Assembly: GCA_022769625.1 (NCBI GenBank)
Contig: JALEJP010000022.1
Coordinates: 124,001-188,000, forward strand
Direction: 5' to 3'
Source: Lachnospiraceae bacterium
GTDB lineage: Bacteria > Bacillota > Clostridia > Lachnospirales > Lachnospiraceae
DNA length: 64,000 nt
Position 1 is the first letter of the stretch. Each line of letters starts with the position of its first letter. This document shows, piece by piece, positions 8,684 through 16,870 of the stretch. Both the position numbers and the translations under genes were made by a program. The notes beneath the pieces were generated by a model. That model was not told where the DNA came from, ran no database searches, and worked only from the letters and a program-made list of their open reading frames with translations.

Positions 8684-10360
8684 TCAGTGTTCCGACATGA
8701 CATAGCCGGCAAGATTATAGGCATGATCCGAAATTCTTTCCAGATTACTGATAATATCCAGAAATACCACACCATTGGTCGGATCACACAGTTGTTTGGA
8801 AAGTCGTTCAATATGCTTTTCACGAAGCTCCTCTTCCAGGCTGTCCACCATATCCTCATATCTCACAACTTTATTCGCTGCAGTCATGCTGACTTCTTCC
8901 CTGGCCTGAACCGAACAGGTAAAGGAATTCATAACAAGATCCATAATCTCTGACAGTTCACGACAGGCTTCCTCAGAAAATGCGATGGGCTTGCTTCCTT
9001 CTTTATAATCCATCAGTTCAACGATATTCTCCACATGATCTCCTACCCGCTCAATGTCACTGACGGAGTAGAATAGATTATTTATAATCAGATGCTGTTC
9101 TTCATTCAGACTCAGATTGCTGATTTTAACCAGATATTCTGTGATCAGTTTTTCCATTTTATTGATGATGTTCTCATTTTTATAAACCTGGTTGATTTTT
9201 TCTTTGTCATAATTCATGACCACATCAAAGGCACGCTCCATATTCTCTCTGGTAATACGCCCCATGTGAACAACCTCAAGGATTGCATTCTGTACTGCAA
9301 AGGATGGTGTTTCCAGAATACGTTCGTCAAGATGACGCAGTGTAATCGCATCATCGCTCTGATCATCCATATTCTCTTCCCCATCCGCTTTGACAATCAC
9401 ACCGGACAGAGAAACCAGTTTGTCTTTTAATGGTGTCATAAGTACCGTACATACGATATTAAAAATCGTATGGAAAACAGAAATACCCACGCTGTTGATT
9501 CCCATGGTTCCAAGCGCCGGCCGCATGGTAAACAGCACGAACAGACCGGTTCCCCACAAAACCGCACCGATCAGATTAAAGGAAAGATGAATGACCGCAG
9601 CTCTTTTTGCGTTCCGCGATTCTCCCATACTGGACAAAAGGGCGGTGCAGCAGGATCCGATATTGGAACCAAGGCTGATATACATGGCCGAGCTTGCTGT
9701 TACCACACCGCCCGCCGAAGCAAGCGTCTGCAGAACACCAACTGCCGCAGAAGAGCTCTGCATGATGGCCGTTACAATGGCACCGATTGCAATGCCAAGG
9801 AACGGATTGCTGCCAAAAAGTGCAAATGCCTGAGAAAAAATCGGGAGTTCCAGATAAGCATTTGCGGAATCACCCATAAAATCAAGCCCGATAAACAAAA
9901 GACCAAGTCCTACCAGAATTTCTCCAATCGTCTGCTTTTTTGCTTTTTTGCAGAACAGAATCAGAAATGCGCCGATCCCCACAAGAAGGGGTGCATACAG
10001 CGAGGGGGAGAATGCTTTAAATGCCTCTCCAAGCTGCCCCAGTGATACGATCCATGCAGTGATACAGGTTCCGATATTGGCGCCCATAATAACACCCACT
10101 GCCTGAGTCAGCGTCAGAATACCTGCATTAACAAAACCAACCACCATAACTGTGGTAGCTCCGCTGCTCTGGATAATAGCTGTAACGAGTGCTCCTACAA
10201 TAACCGCCATAAAATGATTACTCGTCAGAATCCCAAGCAGTTCTTTCATCTTGTTGCCAGCTGTTTTTTGAATACCGGATGACATGCTGTGCATGCCATA
10301 CAGAAACATACCAAGACCGCCGGCAAACATAAAAAGATTCCCCAGATCCTTTATTGACAT
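8684..10360 (-). CDS. Na/Pi cotransporter with PhoU-like tail
   Basis: The 558-residue protein has a NptA-type Na+/phosphate symporter core (about 1-320). Two inverted repeats carry the QSSGATTVMVVGFVNAG and MQSSSAAVGVLQTLASAGG signatures. A cytoplasmic PhoU-like helical domain (about 345-558) follows, with repeated ERVGDHVENI / ERISDHAYNL motifs. It should import phosphate and may report phosphate status to the neighbouring kinase, as PhoU does in other bacteria (inference). The start at 10360 has GGAGGG eight bases upstream; a longer frame would add MEGEY. It overlaps the end of mgsA by ten bases, so the two are translationally close. Confidence 0.9.
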   Translation of the reverse strand: MSIKDLGNLFMFAGGLGMFLYGMHSMSSGIQKTAGNKMKELLGILTSNHFMAVIVGALVTAIIQSSGATTVMVVGFVNAGILTLTQAVGVIMGANIGTCITAWIVSLGQLGEAFKAFSPSLYAPLLVGIGAFLILFCKKAKKQTIGEILVGLGLLFIGLDFMGDSANAYLELPIFSQAFALFGSNPFLGIAIGAIVTAIMQSSSAAVGVLQTLASAGGVVTASSAMYISLGSNIGSCCTALLSSMGESRNAKRAAVIHLSFNLIGAVLWGTGLFVLFTMRPALGTMGINSVGISVFHTIFNIVCTVLMTPLKDKLVSLSGVIVKADGEENMDDQSDDAITLRHLDERILETPSFAVQNAILEVVHMGRITRENMERAFDVVMNYDKEKINQVYKNENIINKMEKLITEYLVKISNLSLNEEQHLIINNLFYSVSDIERVGDHVENIVELMDYKEGSKPIAFSEEACRELSEIMDLVMNSFTCSVQAREEVSMTAANKVVRYEDMVDSLEEELREKHIERLSKQLCDPTNGVVFLDIISNLERISDHAYNLAGYVMSEH

Positions 10361-10749
10361 ATATTCTCCCTCCATTCCAGATCACCTTTCTGTAATCCGA
10401 TAATCAATGATTCTGCAGTAGCAATATTAGTCGCGATCGGAATATTGTAAATATCGCATGCTTTGGTAATCATCTCAATATTCGGTTCACGGGGATTGGT
10501 GAATAAGGGACTGTAAAAAAAGATCACCATATCCAGACTGTTTCTCTCAATCATCTCTGCAAATTGTTTATCTCCGCCTACACTTCCAGCCAGAAACTTG
10601 TGAACGTGCAGATTCGTTGCCTCTTCGATGCGTCTTCCGGTAATACCGGTGGCATACAGTTCATGCTTTTCCAATATGCGTTTATAGGCAACACAAAAAT
10701 CCTCAATCAGATTCTTTTTTGCATTATGCGCTATCAATCCTATGTTCAT
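10351..10749 (-). CDS. mgsA: Methylglyoxal synthase
   Basis: This enzyme converts dihydroxyacetone phosphate to methylglyoxal and free phosphate; known members are strongly inhibited by phosphate. The 132-residue protein has the family's opening NIGLIAHNAKK, the SVGGDKQ loop and FYSPLFTNPREPNIEM, followed by NIPIATNIATAESLI. The ATG at 10749 is used; a TTG six bases upstream is an alternative. It is the first gene of an apparent mgsA-transporter-phoB-phoR operon, which fits a role in releasing phosphate from sugar phosphates when phosphate is scarce. Confidence 0.93.
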   Translation of the reverse strand: MNIGLIAHNAKKNLIEDFCVAYKRILEKHELYATGITGRRIEEATNLHVHKFLAGSVGGDKQFAEMIERNSLDMVIFFYSPLFTNPREPNIEMITKACDIYNIPIATNIATAESLIIGLQKGDLEWRENICQ

Positions 10750-10808
10750 ACTCAATCTACCTCAGATCTTATAGTCTGCTGTATTTCCCGGAAATACAGT
10801 TTATGTTT

Positions 10809-10817
10809 ATTATAGCA
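10809..10817 (-). promoter_or_regulatory. Extended -10 promoter before mgsA
   Basis: Minus-strand TGCTATAAT (10817-10809) is a perfect extended -10 element. The region upstream is T-rich and has no good -35, which is normal for extended -10 promoters. Confidence 0.6.
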
Positions 10818-10888
10818 TAAGATACAGCAAAAAAGAAAGACCTTTGTCATATTATCGGATTTTTTTTGTAAAAAGTCTTTCAGCAAAA

Positions 10889-10914
10889 GAGAGAGAAGGT
10901 TTTACCCTTCTCTC
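10889..10914 (-). terminator. Terminator after the SASP gene
   Basis: The inverted repeat GAGAGAAGG / CCTTCTCTC with a TTTTACC-type loop lies about 50 bases past the SASP stop. On the minus strand it is followed by CTTTT. Confidence 0.65.
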
Positions 10915-10964
10915 CCTTTCCTCTTTACATTTCTGCAAGACTTCCGGTTGCAGAATATGGCTTT

Positions 10965-11243
10965 TTAGAGCTGCGTGCCTGTCCCTGTGCTTCCCATACC
11001 AGTTCCCGAACTCATGCCGGAAGCTGCACCCATCCCTGTCGTACCGGACATCTGTCTTTCCTGTGCTTCGATCATTTTCTTGACCATATATCCGCCTACT
11101 GAACCATTCTGTTTGGATGTCAGGTTTCCGTTGTAACCGTCTGTCAGAGGTACACCCAGTTCACCAGCCACTTCCATTTTAAATCTGTCAAGTGCACTCT
11201 TTGCTTCGGGCACTGCCGCTGTGTTAGATGAACGATTTGCCAT
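10965..11243 (-). CDS. Alpha/beta-type small acid-soluble spore protein
   Basis: The 92-residue protein has the conserved SASP core: EAKSALDRFKMEVAGELG (with the E-x-A germination-protease-type site), then GYNGNLTSKQNGSVGGYMVKKMI. Alpha/beta SASPs coat spore DNA and protect it from UV and heat, and are degraded at germination. Unusual is a C-terminal tail of about 28 residues made almost only of Gly, Ser, Thr and Met after EAQERQM; most family members end near that point. AAGGAGG precedes the ATG. This gene implies that the host forms spores, or descends from a spore former. Confidence 0.93.
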   Translation of the reverse strand: MANRSSNTAAVPEAKSALDRFKMEVAGELGVPLTDGYNGNLTSKQNGSVGGYMVKKMIEAQERQMSGTTGMGAASGMSSGTGMGSTGTGTQL

Positions 11244-11309
11244 AATAATTGCCTCCTTTAAACTGTCTTTGTTTTCTATAAAATAGAATGCAATGTTTTA
11301 TTGCAATGC

Positions 11310-11316
11310 TAGTATG
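11310..11316 (-). promoter_or_regulatory. Possible sporulation-sigma -10 of the SASP gene
   Basis: CATACTA on the minus strand (11316-11310) resembles the -10 of sigma-G promoters, which drive SASP genes in other spore formers. The matching -35 (GTTTA-like, about 18 bases upstream) is weak. A short hairpin TGCAAT/ATTGCA follows in the leader. Confidence 0.35.
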
Positions 11317-11430
11317 TGAGTTTCTCAGAAATATAAACTGGAAACTGTTTCAAAGCATGACATTTTATGACAAAGGTTCTCTTTTCAAAAAGAACAAAAG
11401 TGCGTTAACGAAGGAATTTCCCATGTAACA

Positions 11431-11459
11431 AAAAAATCTGCCTTTCCAGCAGATTTTTT
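11431..11459. terminator. Bidirectional hairpin terminator after the DUF6465-like gene
   Basis: AAAAAATCTGC-CTTTCC-(A)GCAGATTTTTT is a short perfect stem with A/T runs on both sides, about 24 bases past the stop of the minus-strand gene. Confidence 0.75.
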
Positions 11460-11482
11460 GTTCGAAACGCATATCAGATATT

Positions 11483-11932
11483 TTAGAGTTCTACTTTATA
11501 ATCGTCATTTCCTTCCCCGTTTACGGTATAGTAAGCGCATCCATTCTCAGGCTGAAGAAATACTTTTATGCTCTTAATGTCTTTGATTTTATTTTTCTGC
11601 ACTTTTGTCCAGTTTTCTTTGACATTTTTGATGATCTCTTCTTCCGTTACCTGCTTGCCGTCAAATTCCAGAACAAACTCTTCCTTGATTGCTGTCTTTC
11701 TGGTAACTGTCTTCTTTGCCTCTTCTTTTGCCGCTGTCTCCTCTTTTACAGGTGCTGTTTCCTTAACAACCTCTTTTGCCGGAGCAGCTGCTTCTGCTTT
11801 CACGGAAGCCGGTGCTGTTTCCTTACCTGTTTCTGCAGCTTTCTCAACTGTCGTTACTTCCTCTGCTGTTGTTTTAACCGTTGCTTTTTTTGCAGCAGCA
11901 GTCTTTACAGGTGCAGTCCTTTTTCTAGCCAT
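11483..11932 (-). CDS. Lys/Ala/Glu-rich protein with DUF6465-like C-terminus
   Basis: The 149-residue protein has two parts. Residues 1-82 are low-complexity Lys/Ala/Thr/Glu sequence, starting MARKRTAPVKTAAAKKATVK, with a histone-tail look. Residues 83-149 form a small alpha/beta domain beginning EEFVLEFDGKQVTEEEI and ending AYYTVNGEGNDDYKVEL. I believe the latter is the DUF6465 family of Clostridia, whose role is unknown. The basic tail suggests binding to nucleic acid, but nothing in the sequence proves it. The start has GAGGAGG just upstream and is preceded by its own promoter. The next gene upstream is recG, 87 bases away. Confidence 0.7.
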   Translation of the reverse strand: MARKRTAPVKTAAAKKATVKTTAEEVTTVEKAAETGKETAPASVKAEAAAPAKEVVKETAPVKEETAAKEEAKKTVTRKTAIKEEFVLEFDGKQVTEEEIIKNVKENWTKVQKNKIKDIKSIKVFLQPENGCAYYTVNGEGNDDYKVEL

Positions 11933-11949
11933 AATATTTTCCTCCTCAT

Positions 11950-11964
11950 TGAAAACACTTTTCA
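11950..11964. promoter_or_regulatory. Palindrome before the DUF6465-like gene
   Basis: TGAAAA-CAC-TTTTCA is a perfect 6-3-6 palindrome between the promoter and the ribosome site. It could be an operator or a leader hairpin. Confidence 0.35.
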
Positions 11965-11989
11965 AAACCAGTTTTAGGTTGCAGGTTAG

Positions 11990-12018
11990 ATAATATACCA
12001 AATCCCTGAAATTGGCAA
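11990..12018 (-). promoter_or_regulatory. Promoter of the DUF6465-like gene
   Basis: Minus-strand TTGCCA (12018-12013), 17-base spacer, TATTAT (11995-11990), immediately after the recG stop codon. Confidence 0.6.
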
Positions 12019-14073
12019 CTACAAATTCAGATTGTACAAATCTTTGTGCATATAGTGTCGTAAAGTACCACTCAGAATCTGATATTTTTCACCATCCGGG
12101 TATTCTTTGTCACTTATTGTAGTATTAACTGCATCATTTGCTTCCTGGAGGACACCAGCATCCTGAAATACGTCTCCTATGCGAAATGCCAGAATCCCGC
12201 TCTGCCGGATTCCAAACAGATCGCCGGGTCCACGCAGGCGCAGATCCTCACCTGCTATATAAAACCCGTCATTGGACTGATTCAGAATTTCCAGTCGTTC
12301 TTTTGTTTTCCTGCTATCCTTTCCATAGCACATGATACAATACGACTGCGCCGTCCCGCGTCCTACTCTTCCGCGCAGCTGATGCAGCTGAGCAAGGCCA
12401 AAACGTTCCGCATTTTCAACCATCATAACTGTGGCATTCGGTACATTCACGCCAACCTCAATCACCGTCGTGGAAACCAGAACATCAATCTCCCCATGAA
12501 GAAAACGCTCCATGATCTCATTTTTTTCCGATGGCTTCATTTTGCCATGAAGATATTCCACACGTATTTCAGAAGGAAATACCTGTCTCAGATTCTGTGT
12601 ATAGGTAATCACATCTTCCGCTTCCATCCTCTCGCTTTCTTCTACCATCGGACAAATAATATACGCCTGATGTCCTTCCTTAATCTGACGTTCTATAAAA
12701 TGATATGCCCTGGGACGATAGGATGTGTCAACAACACAGTTTTTTATAGGAAGACGGTTTGCAGGAAGTTCATTGACAACTGAAATATCCAGATCCCCAT
12801 AAAGAATCACTGCAAGAGTACGGGGAATTGGTGTTGCACTCATGACCATCACATGGGGCATCTGACCTTTCTCAGAAAGAGCCTCCCTCTGGCGTACCCC
12901 GAACCGGTGCTGTTCATCTGTGATGACAAGTGCCAGGTTTTTATATTCCACTTTTTCCTGAAAAACCGCATGCGTTCCAATGACAATATCCGCCTCGCCT
13001 TCCCTGATACGTCTATATGCTTCACGCTTTTCCCTGGCTGTCATGGAACCCGTTAACAGTTCCGTTTTCCAGGGAAGGTGCTGTTTTTGCATCAATGTCT
13101 GCAGTGACTCAAAATGCTGAACAGCCAGCACCTCGGTTGGAACCATAAGACATCCCTGCCAGCCGTTTTCCGCAATGAGAAACAGAGCAAGAAAGGCCAG
13201 TATAGTTTTACCGGATCCCACATCCCCCTGAATCAGCCGGGACATAAGAAACTCTCCGGTCAGATCTTCCTCGATCTCTGCCCACACTTTCTTTTGGGCA
13301 CCGGTAAGCGAAAAATCCAAATTGGAAATAATCTGATCCATGCGTTCTGATTTTTCAATTCCAAAATGCTGTCTCTGTTTTTCTTTTTCCTTTTTCAGTT
13401 GACGCAAGGCCAGAATAAACAGGTAAAACTCATCAAAAACAAGCCTGTGTCTTGCCTGCATCATCTGCTCCTGATCATCCGGAAAATGAATCTGCTCCAG
13501 TGCAAAATTGTACTCTGCCAGATGGTATTGCTTCCGTATATCTATCGGCAAAAATTCTTTTGAAAGAACCACATGATCCAGTGCCTGGCGAACCGCCTTC
13601 TCCACTGTTTTTCCGGAAAGCCCTTCCGTCAGCGGATACACAGGCCTGAAATGTCCCTGTATTTTCCGATAATCATCCAATGAAAAAACAGCCGGCTGTT
13701 CCAAAACCAGCTGTTTCTTTTTTGTCATTCTTCCGCGAAGAACATAAAAAGCTCCCGCTTTCAGTGTATTGCGCAGATAAGGCATATTAAACCAGGTAAT
13801 GCGCAGGCTGCCGCTTTCATCCGAAAAGATACCTGATGTGATCTGGAGCTTCCGGATACGCTGGACGGAAAGAGGTTTCTGGAATCTGCCATAAACCACC
13901 ACCGTCTCGCCCTCCTTCACCGTACTGATCGGCTGTATTTCCCCGAATTTTTCATAACCACGTGGAAAATAATGAAGAAGTTCCCCTATATTCGTCACAC
14001 CGATCCGTTCGAACAGTCTGGCTGTTTTTTCCCCGACACCTTTTAAATCTGTGATTGGCGATGTTTCATTCAT
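12019..14073 (-). CDS. recG: ATP-dependent DNA helicase RecG
   Basis: The 684-residue branch-migration helicase reverses stalled forks and processes Holliday junctions. The N-terminal wedge/OB domain (about 1-230) includes LKGVGEKTARLFERIGV and the OB strand region. Walker A GDVGSGKT, the DEQH box in ITDEQHRFGVRQR, the SATPIPRTLA motif III and QLRGRVGRG motif VI follow in order. Length is normal for the family. GGAGC precedes the ATG. It follows the FakA-like gene by 63 bases, the same order as yloV-recG neighbourhoods in other Firmicutes. Confidence 0.97.
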   Translation of the reverse strand: MNETSPITDLKGVGEKTARLFERIGVTNIGELLHYFPRGYEKFGEIQPISTVKEGETVVVYGRFQKPLSVQRIRKLQITSGIFSDESGSLRITWFNMPYLRNTLKAGAFYVLRGRMTKKKQLVLEQPAVFSLDDYRKIQGHFRPVYPLTEGLSGKTVEKAVRQALDHVVLSKEFLPIDIRKQYHLAEYNFALEQIHFPDDQEQMMQARHRLVFDEFYLFILALRQLKKEKEKQRQHFGIEKSERMDQIISNLDFSLTGAQKKVWAEIEEDLTGEFLMSRLIQGDVGSGKTILAFLALFLIAENGWQGCLMVPTEVLAVQHFESLQTLMQKQHLPWKTELLTGSMTAREKREAYRRIREGEADIVIGTHAVFQEKVEYKNLALVITDEQHRFGVRQREALSEKGQMPHVMVMSATPIPRTLAVILYGDLDISVVNELPANRLPIKNCVVDTSYRPRAYHFIERQIKEGHQAYIICPMVEESERMEAEDVITYTQNLRQVFPSEIRVEYLHGKMKPSEKNEIMERFLHGEIDVLVSTTVIEVGVNVPNATVMMVENAERFGLAQLHQLRGRVGRGTAQSYCIMCYGKDSRKTKERLEILNQSNDGFYIAGEDLRLRGPGDLFGIRQSGILAFRIGDVFQDAGVLQEANDAVNTTISDKEYPDGEKYQILSGTLRHYMHKDLYNLNL

Positions 14074-14136
14074 ATATGCTCCATTTCGCAGCTCTTTGAT
14101 TTCTTTCCTGGTCTGCAGAGTTCTGACGTTACTTCG

Positions 14137-15819
14137 TTACTCTACCGAAACTACATAATAGTAGATCGGCTGACCACCGGAATACACTTCTATGTCACAC
14201 GCCGGATACTTTTCAGAAAGAAGATTCTCAAGGTTTTCTGCATCCTCTTTTCTGGTATCCTCACCATAGTATACCGTTATCAGTTCTGCCTCCTCTGCAT
14301 CCATCTGTTCAATGGTTTCCAGCGTTACGTCTGTGATATCTTTGCCCACCGCAAGAATCGCATGGTCGCCGATTCCCATGATGTCGCCTTCTTTGATTTC
14401 CTTATCATCAATATGTGTATCACGGACAGCATAAGTGATCTGTCCGGTCTTTACATTTTTGATTTCCTCCATCATGGCTTCTGTGTTTTCCTCAACAGTT
14501 GCCTCCGCACTGTAGGTCACAATGGCTGTGATACCCTGCGGAACCGTTTTCGTGGGAATCACGATGACATTCTTGTCCCTTGTCAGAAGCTTTGCCTGAT
14601 TGGCTGCCAGAATAATATTTTTATTATTCGGAAGAATATACAGAGTCTCCGCATTGACTTCCTCGATGGCCTTCAGCATATCCTCCGTACTCGGATTCAT
14701 AGTCTGTCCGCCCTCAATCAGATAATCTACCCCCAGCTCTCTGAAAATCTGTCCGACCCCTTCACCGATGGATACCGAAATAAATCCTACCGGCTTTGGA
14801 GGTACTATTTTTTTACGCTCCTCATCCTCAAACTTCTGCTGAGCAGCAACTTTCTGCGCGTCTTTAATCAGCTTTTCGTGATGTTCTTCCCGCATATTGT
14901 CAATTTTCATACGTGTCAGAGAACCATACGTAAGTGCCCTGGAAATCGCCTTACCAGGATCGTTCGTATGTACATGTACTTTTACAATATCATCATCTGA
15001 CACAACGACGATCGAATCACCGATGGACTCAAGGAATGCCTTGAATTCCTGCTCTGTCTGCTCGGTATACTCTTTTTCCAGCATAATAATAAACTCGGTA
15101 CAGTAACCAAACTTGATATCTGCTTCCGTCTGTGTGGCGGCAGCCGCCCCGGAAACGGATGTGGTACCAGTTTTCGCACCCTCAATGGTATAATCGACTT
15201 CCTTTCCAAGGAATCCGTCATATGCACCCTTCATCACCTGCAGCAGTCCCTGTCCGCCGGAATCCACCACTCCGGCTTCTTTGAGCACCGGAAGCATCTC
15301 CGGAGTCTGAGAAAGTACAAACTCAGCCTCTTCAATCACCGCTTTCAGGAAATCATCCATGGAGATATCCGTTTCAGCCAGTTCCAGAGCTTTATCCGCA
15401 GCTCCCTTTGCCACGGTCAGGATCGTACCTTCCTTTGGCTTCATAACCGCCTTGTAGGCAGTCTCAACGGCTTTCTGTGATGCGGCCGCCAGAACAGTGA
15501 CATCAATCTCATCGTATTTTTTGATGCCCTTTGTAAATCCACGGAACAGCTGCGAAAGAATGACACCAGAATTCCCACGGGCACCGCGAAGCGAACCGGA
15601 AGAAATGGCTTTTGCAAGGACTTCCATAGACGGATTCTCAAGAGCAGCTACTTCTCTTGCCGCAGACATAATGGTCATGGTCATATTTGTGCCGGTATCA
15701 CCGTCCGGTACCGGAAATACATTCAGTTCATTGATCCATTCTTTTTTTGCTTCCAGATTTTTTGCTCCTGCCAGAAACATCCTGGCAAAAAGCGCGGCAT
15801 TGATTGTATTTGTTTCCAC
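14137..15819 (-). CDS. DAK2-domain protein, fatty acid kinase FakA-like
   Basis: The 560-residue protein belongs to the YloV/FakA family. The N-terminal DAK2 kinase domain (about 10-200) carries NVFPVPDGDTGTNMTMTM, GARGNSGVILSQLFRG and VDSGGQGLL, which bind ATP and Mg2+. A middle domain and a C-terminal DegV-like half follow (SIGEGVGQIFRELGVD, ILPNNKNI). FakA phosphorylates fatty acids presented by FakB proteins for phospholipid synthesis. The start is GTG at 15819 behind AAGGAGG. It follows the Asp23-like gene by 13 bases, the standard yloU-yloV pairing. Confidence 0.93.
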   Translation of the reverse strand: METNTINAALFARMFLAGAKNLEAKKEWINELNVFPVPDGDTGTNMTMTIMSAAREVAALENPSMEVLAKAISSGSLRGARGNSGVILSQLFRGFTKGIKKYDEIDVTVLAAASQKAVETAYKAVMKPKEGTILTVAKGAADKALELAETDISMDDFLKAVIEEAEFVLSQTPEMLPVLKEAGVVDSGGQGLLQVMKGAYDGFLGKEVDYTIEGAKTGTTSVSGAAAATQTEADIKFGYCTEFIIMLEKEYTEQTEQEFKAFLESIGDSIVVVSDDDIVKVHVHTNDPGKAISRALTYGSLTRMKIDNMREEHHEKLIKDAQKVAAQQKFEDEERKKIVPPKPVGFISVSIGEGVGQIFRELGVDYLIEGGQTMNPSTEDMLKAIEEVNAETLYILPNNKNIILAANQAKLLTRDKNVIVIPTKTVPQGITAIVTYSAEATVEENTEAMMEEIKNVKTGQITYAVRDTHIDDKEIKEGDIMGIGDHAILAVGKDITDVTLETIEQMDAEEAELITVYYGEDTRKEDAENLENLLSEKYPACDIEVYSGGQPIYYYVVSVE

Positions 15820-15832
15820 AACGGGTTCCTCC

Positions 15833-16189
15833 TTAATCTATCGATCTGACGCCTTCAACAAAAATATTGATTTTATCCATTTCCATACCGGTAAATTCCT
15901 CTACCTTGTATTTCACATTACTGATCAGATTATCTGCCACTGCTGAAATACTGACACCATAGGCAACAATCACATGAAAATCAAGAGAAATCTTATTATC
16001 TTTCAGCTCCACCTGAATACCATGTTTCAGACTGTCCTTTTTCAGCAGCTTTACAAGTCCATCCTTCACGCTCACGGTTGCCATGCCCACAATACCAAAA
16101 CATTCTACCGCAACACTGCCGGCGTAGGTAGCAATAACGTCTGTGTCAATCAGAATAGAGCCAAGTTCTGTATCCATTCTTCCTTTCAT
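15833..16189 (-). CDS. Asp23/Gls24-family protein (YloU-like)
   Basis: The 118-residue protein has the single Asp23 domain: GSILIDTDVIATYAGSVAVE, CFGIVGM, then KDGLVKLLK and VVAYGVSISAVADNL. Members lie at the cell membrane in Gram-positives and have been tied to envelope stress; the YloU subgroup is nearly always paired with the DAK2/FakA gene, as here. AGGAGG seven bases before the ATG fixes the start. It is divergent from rpmB. Confidence 0.92.
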   Translation of the reverse strand: MKGRMDTELGSILIDTDVIATYAGSVAVECFGIVGMATVSVKDGLVKLLKKDSLKHGIQVELKDNKISLDFHVIVAYGVSISAVADNLISNVKYKVEEFTGMEMDKINIFVEGVRSID

Positions 16190-16553
16190 AAAAATACCTC
16201 CTGGTTTATATCATCGCGCAGGGAAAGCGCGTAGGTTAACGGTTTTCTTACTCAGATAAAACCTTTCGGAAACTGTTCACAGTAACCGATATTTTACATT
16301 ATACCCTGTTTTTACGGAAAAAGGAATATAAAAAAAATATTTTTGCGGTTTTTGTTAATATTGAATAAAATAAGCCAGGGGTTCATTTGTCGGACAACTC
16401 GTAAAACAGCTCTTCCTGTAATCCGCAGCGGTTTCTCATAATTTTTTCGAATTTTCTCATTTTTTACTTGCATTTCGCAAAAGCTTCTGGTAGAATACTT
16501 AGTGTTGTGAGCCTATATGGAATAAGGCAATATAATGTCAAGGAGGTGCAGTC
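16190..16553. promoter_or_regulatory. Divergent intergenic region, Asp23-like gene / rpmB
   Basis: These 364 bases hold two promoters. For rpmB (plus): TTGCAT at 16468-16473, 17-base spacer, TAGAAT at 16491-16496. For the Asp23-like gene (minus): TATAAT at 16303-16298 with a weak -35 (TTCCTT at 17-base spacing), followed by a leader of about 100 bases. The stretch between, about 16320-16460, is A/T-rich; I see no gene and no clear RNA motif in it. Confidence 0.65.
16468..16496 (+). promoter_or_regulatory. Promoter of rpmB
   Basis: TTGCAT, 17-base spacer, TAGAAT, about 58 bases before the start codon. Confidence 0.75.
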
Positions 16554-16739
16554 ATGGCTAGATGTGCTGTTTGTGATAAAGGTGCTCATTTCGGAAATAA
16601 TGTGAGCCATTCACATAGAAGATCAAACAAAATGTGGAAATCAAACATTAAATCTGTTCGCGTGAAAGTTGACGGTGGAACAAAGAAAATGTATGTATGT
16701 ACTTCTTGTTTACGTTCAGGCAAAGTTGAAAGAGCATAA
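16554..16739 (+). CDS. rpmB: 50S ribosomal protein L28
   Basis: The 61-residue protein is the zinc-binding (C+) form of L28. It has a CAVC pair at residues 4-7 and CTSC at about 51-54, and the core KGAHFGNNVSHSHRRSNKMW. L28 sits in the large ribosomal subunit. The start is fixed by AAGGAGGTG. It is transcribed alone and ends at a hairpin terminator 15 bases downstream. Confidence 0.97.
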   Translation: MARCAVCDKGAHFGNNVSHSHRRSNKMWKSNIKSVRVKVDGGTKKMYVCTSCLRSGKVERA

Positions 16740-16754
16740 TGGATACGGATTATG

Positions 16755-16790
16755 AAAGAGCAGGGAATCGTTGTTTCCGGCTCTTTTTTC
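16755..16790 (+). terminator. Terminator of rpmB
   Basis: GAGC-(A)-GGAA / TTCC-(G)-GCTC hairpin followed by six T residues. Confidence 0.75.
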
Positions 16791-16826
16791 TGTTGCCATG
16801 CATCGGCTGATTATGTAGCTGTACAG

Positions 16827-16860
16827 CAGCCGGGCGAAGAATCTCTCTTCCACCCGGCTG
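16827..16860. terminator. Hairpin at the 3' end of the AraC-type regulator gene
   Basis: CAGCCGGG / CCCGGCTG stem, 11 bases past the stop of the minus-strand gene. On that strand no T-run follows, so termination would be weak or need help; on the plus strand only GTATTTT follows. Confidence 0.4.
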
Positions 16861-16870
16861 TATTTTGATC

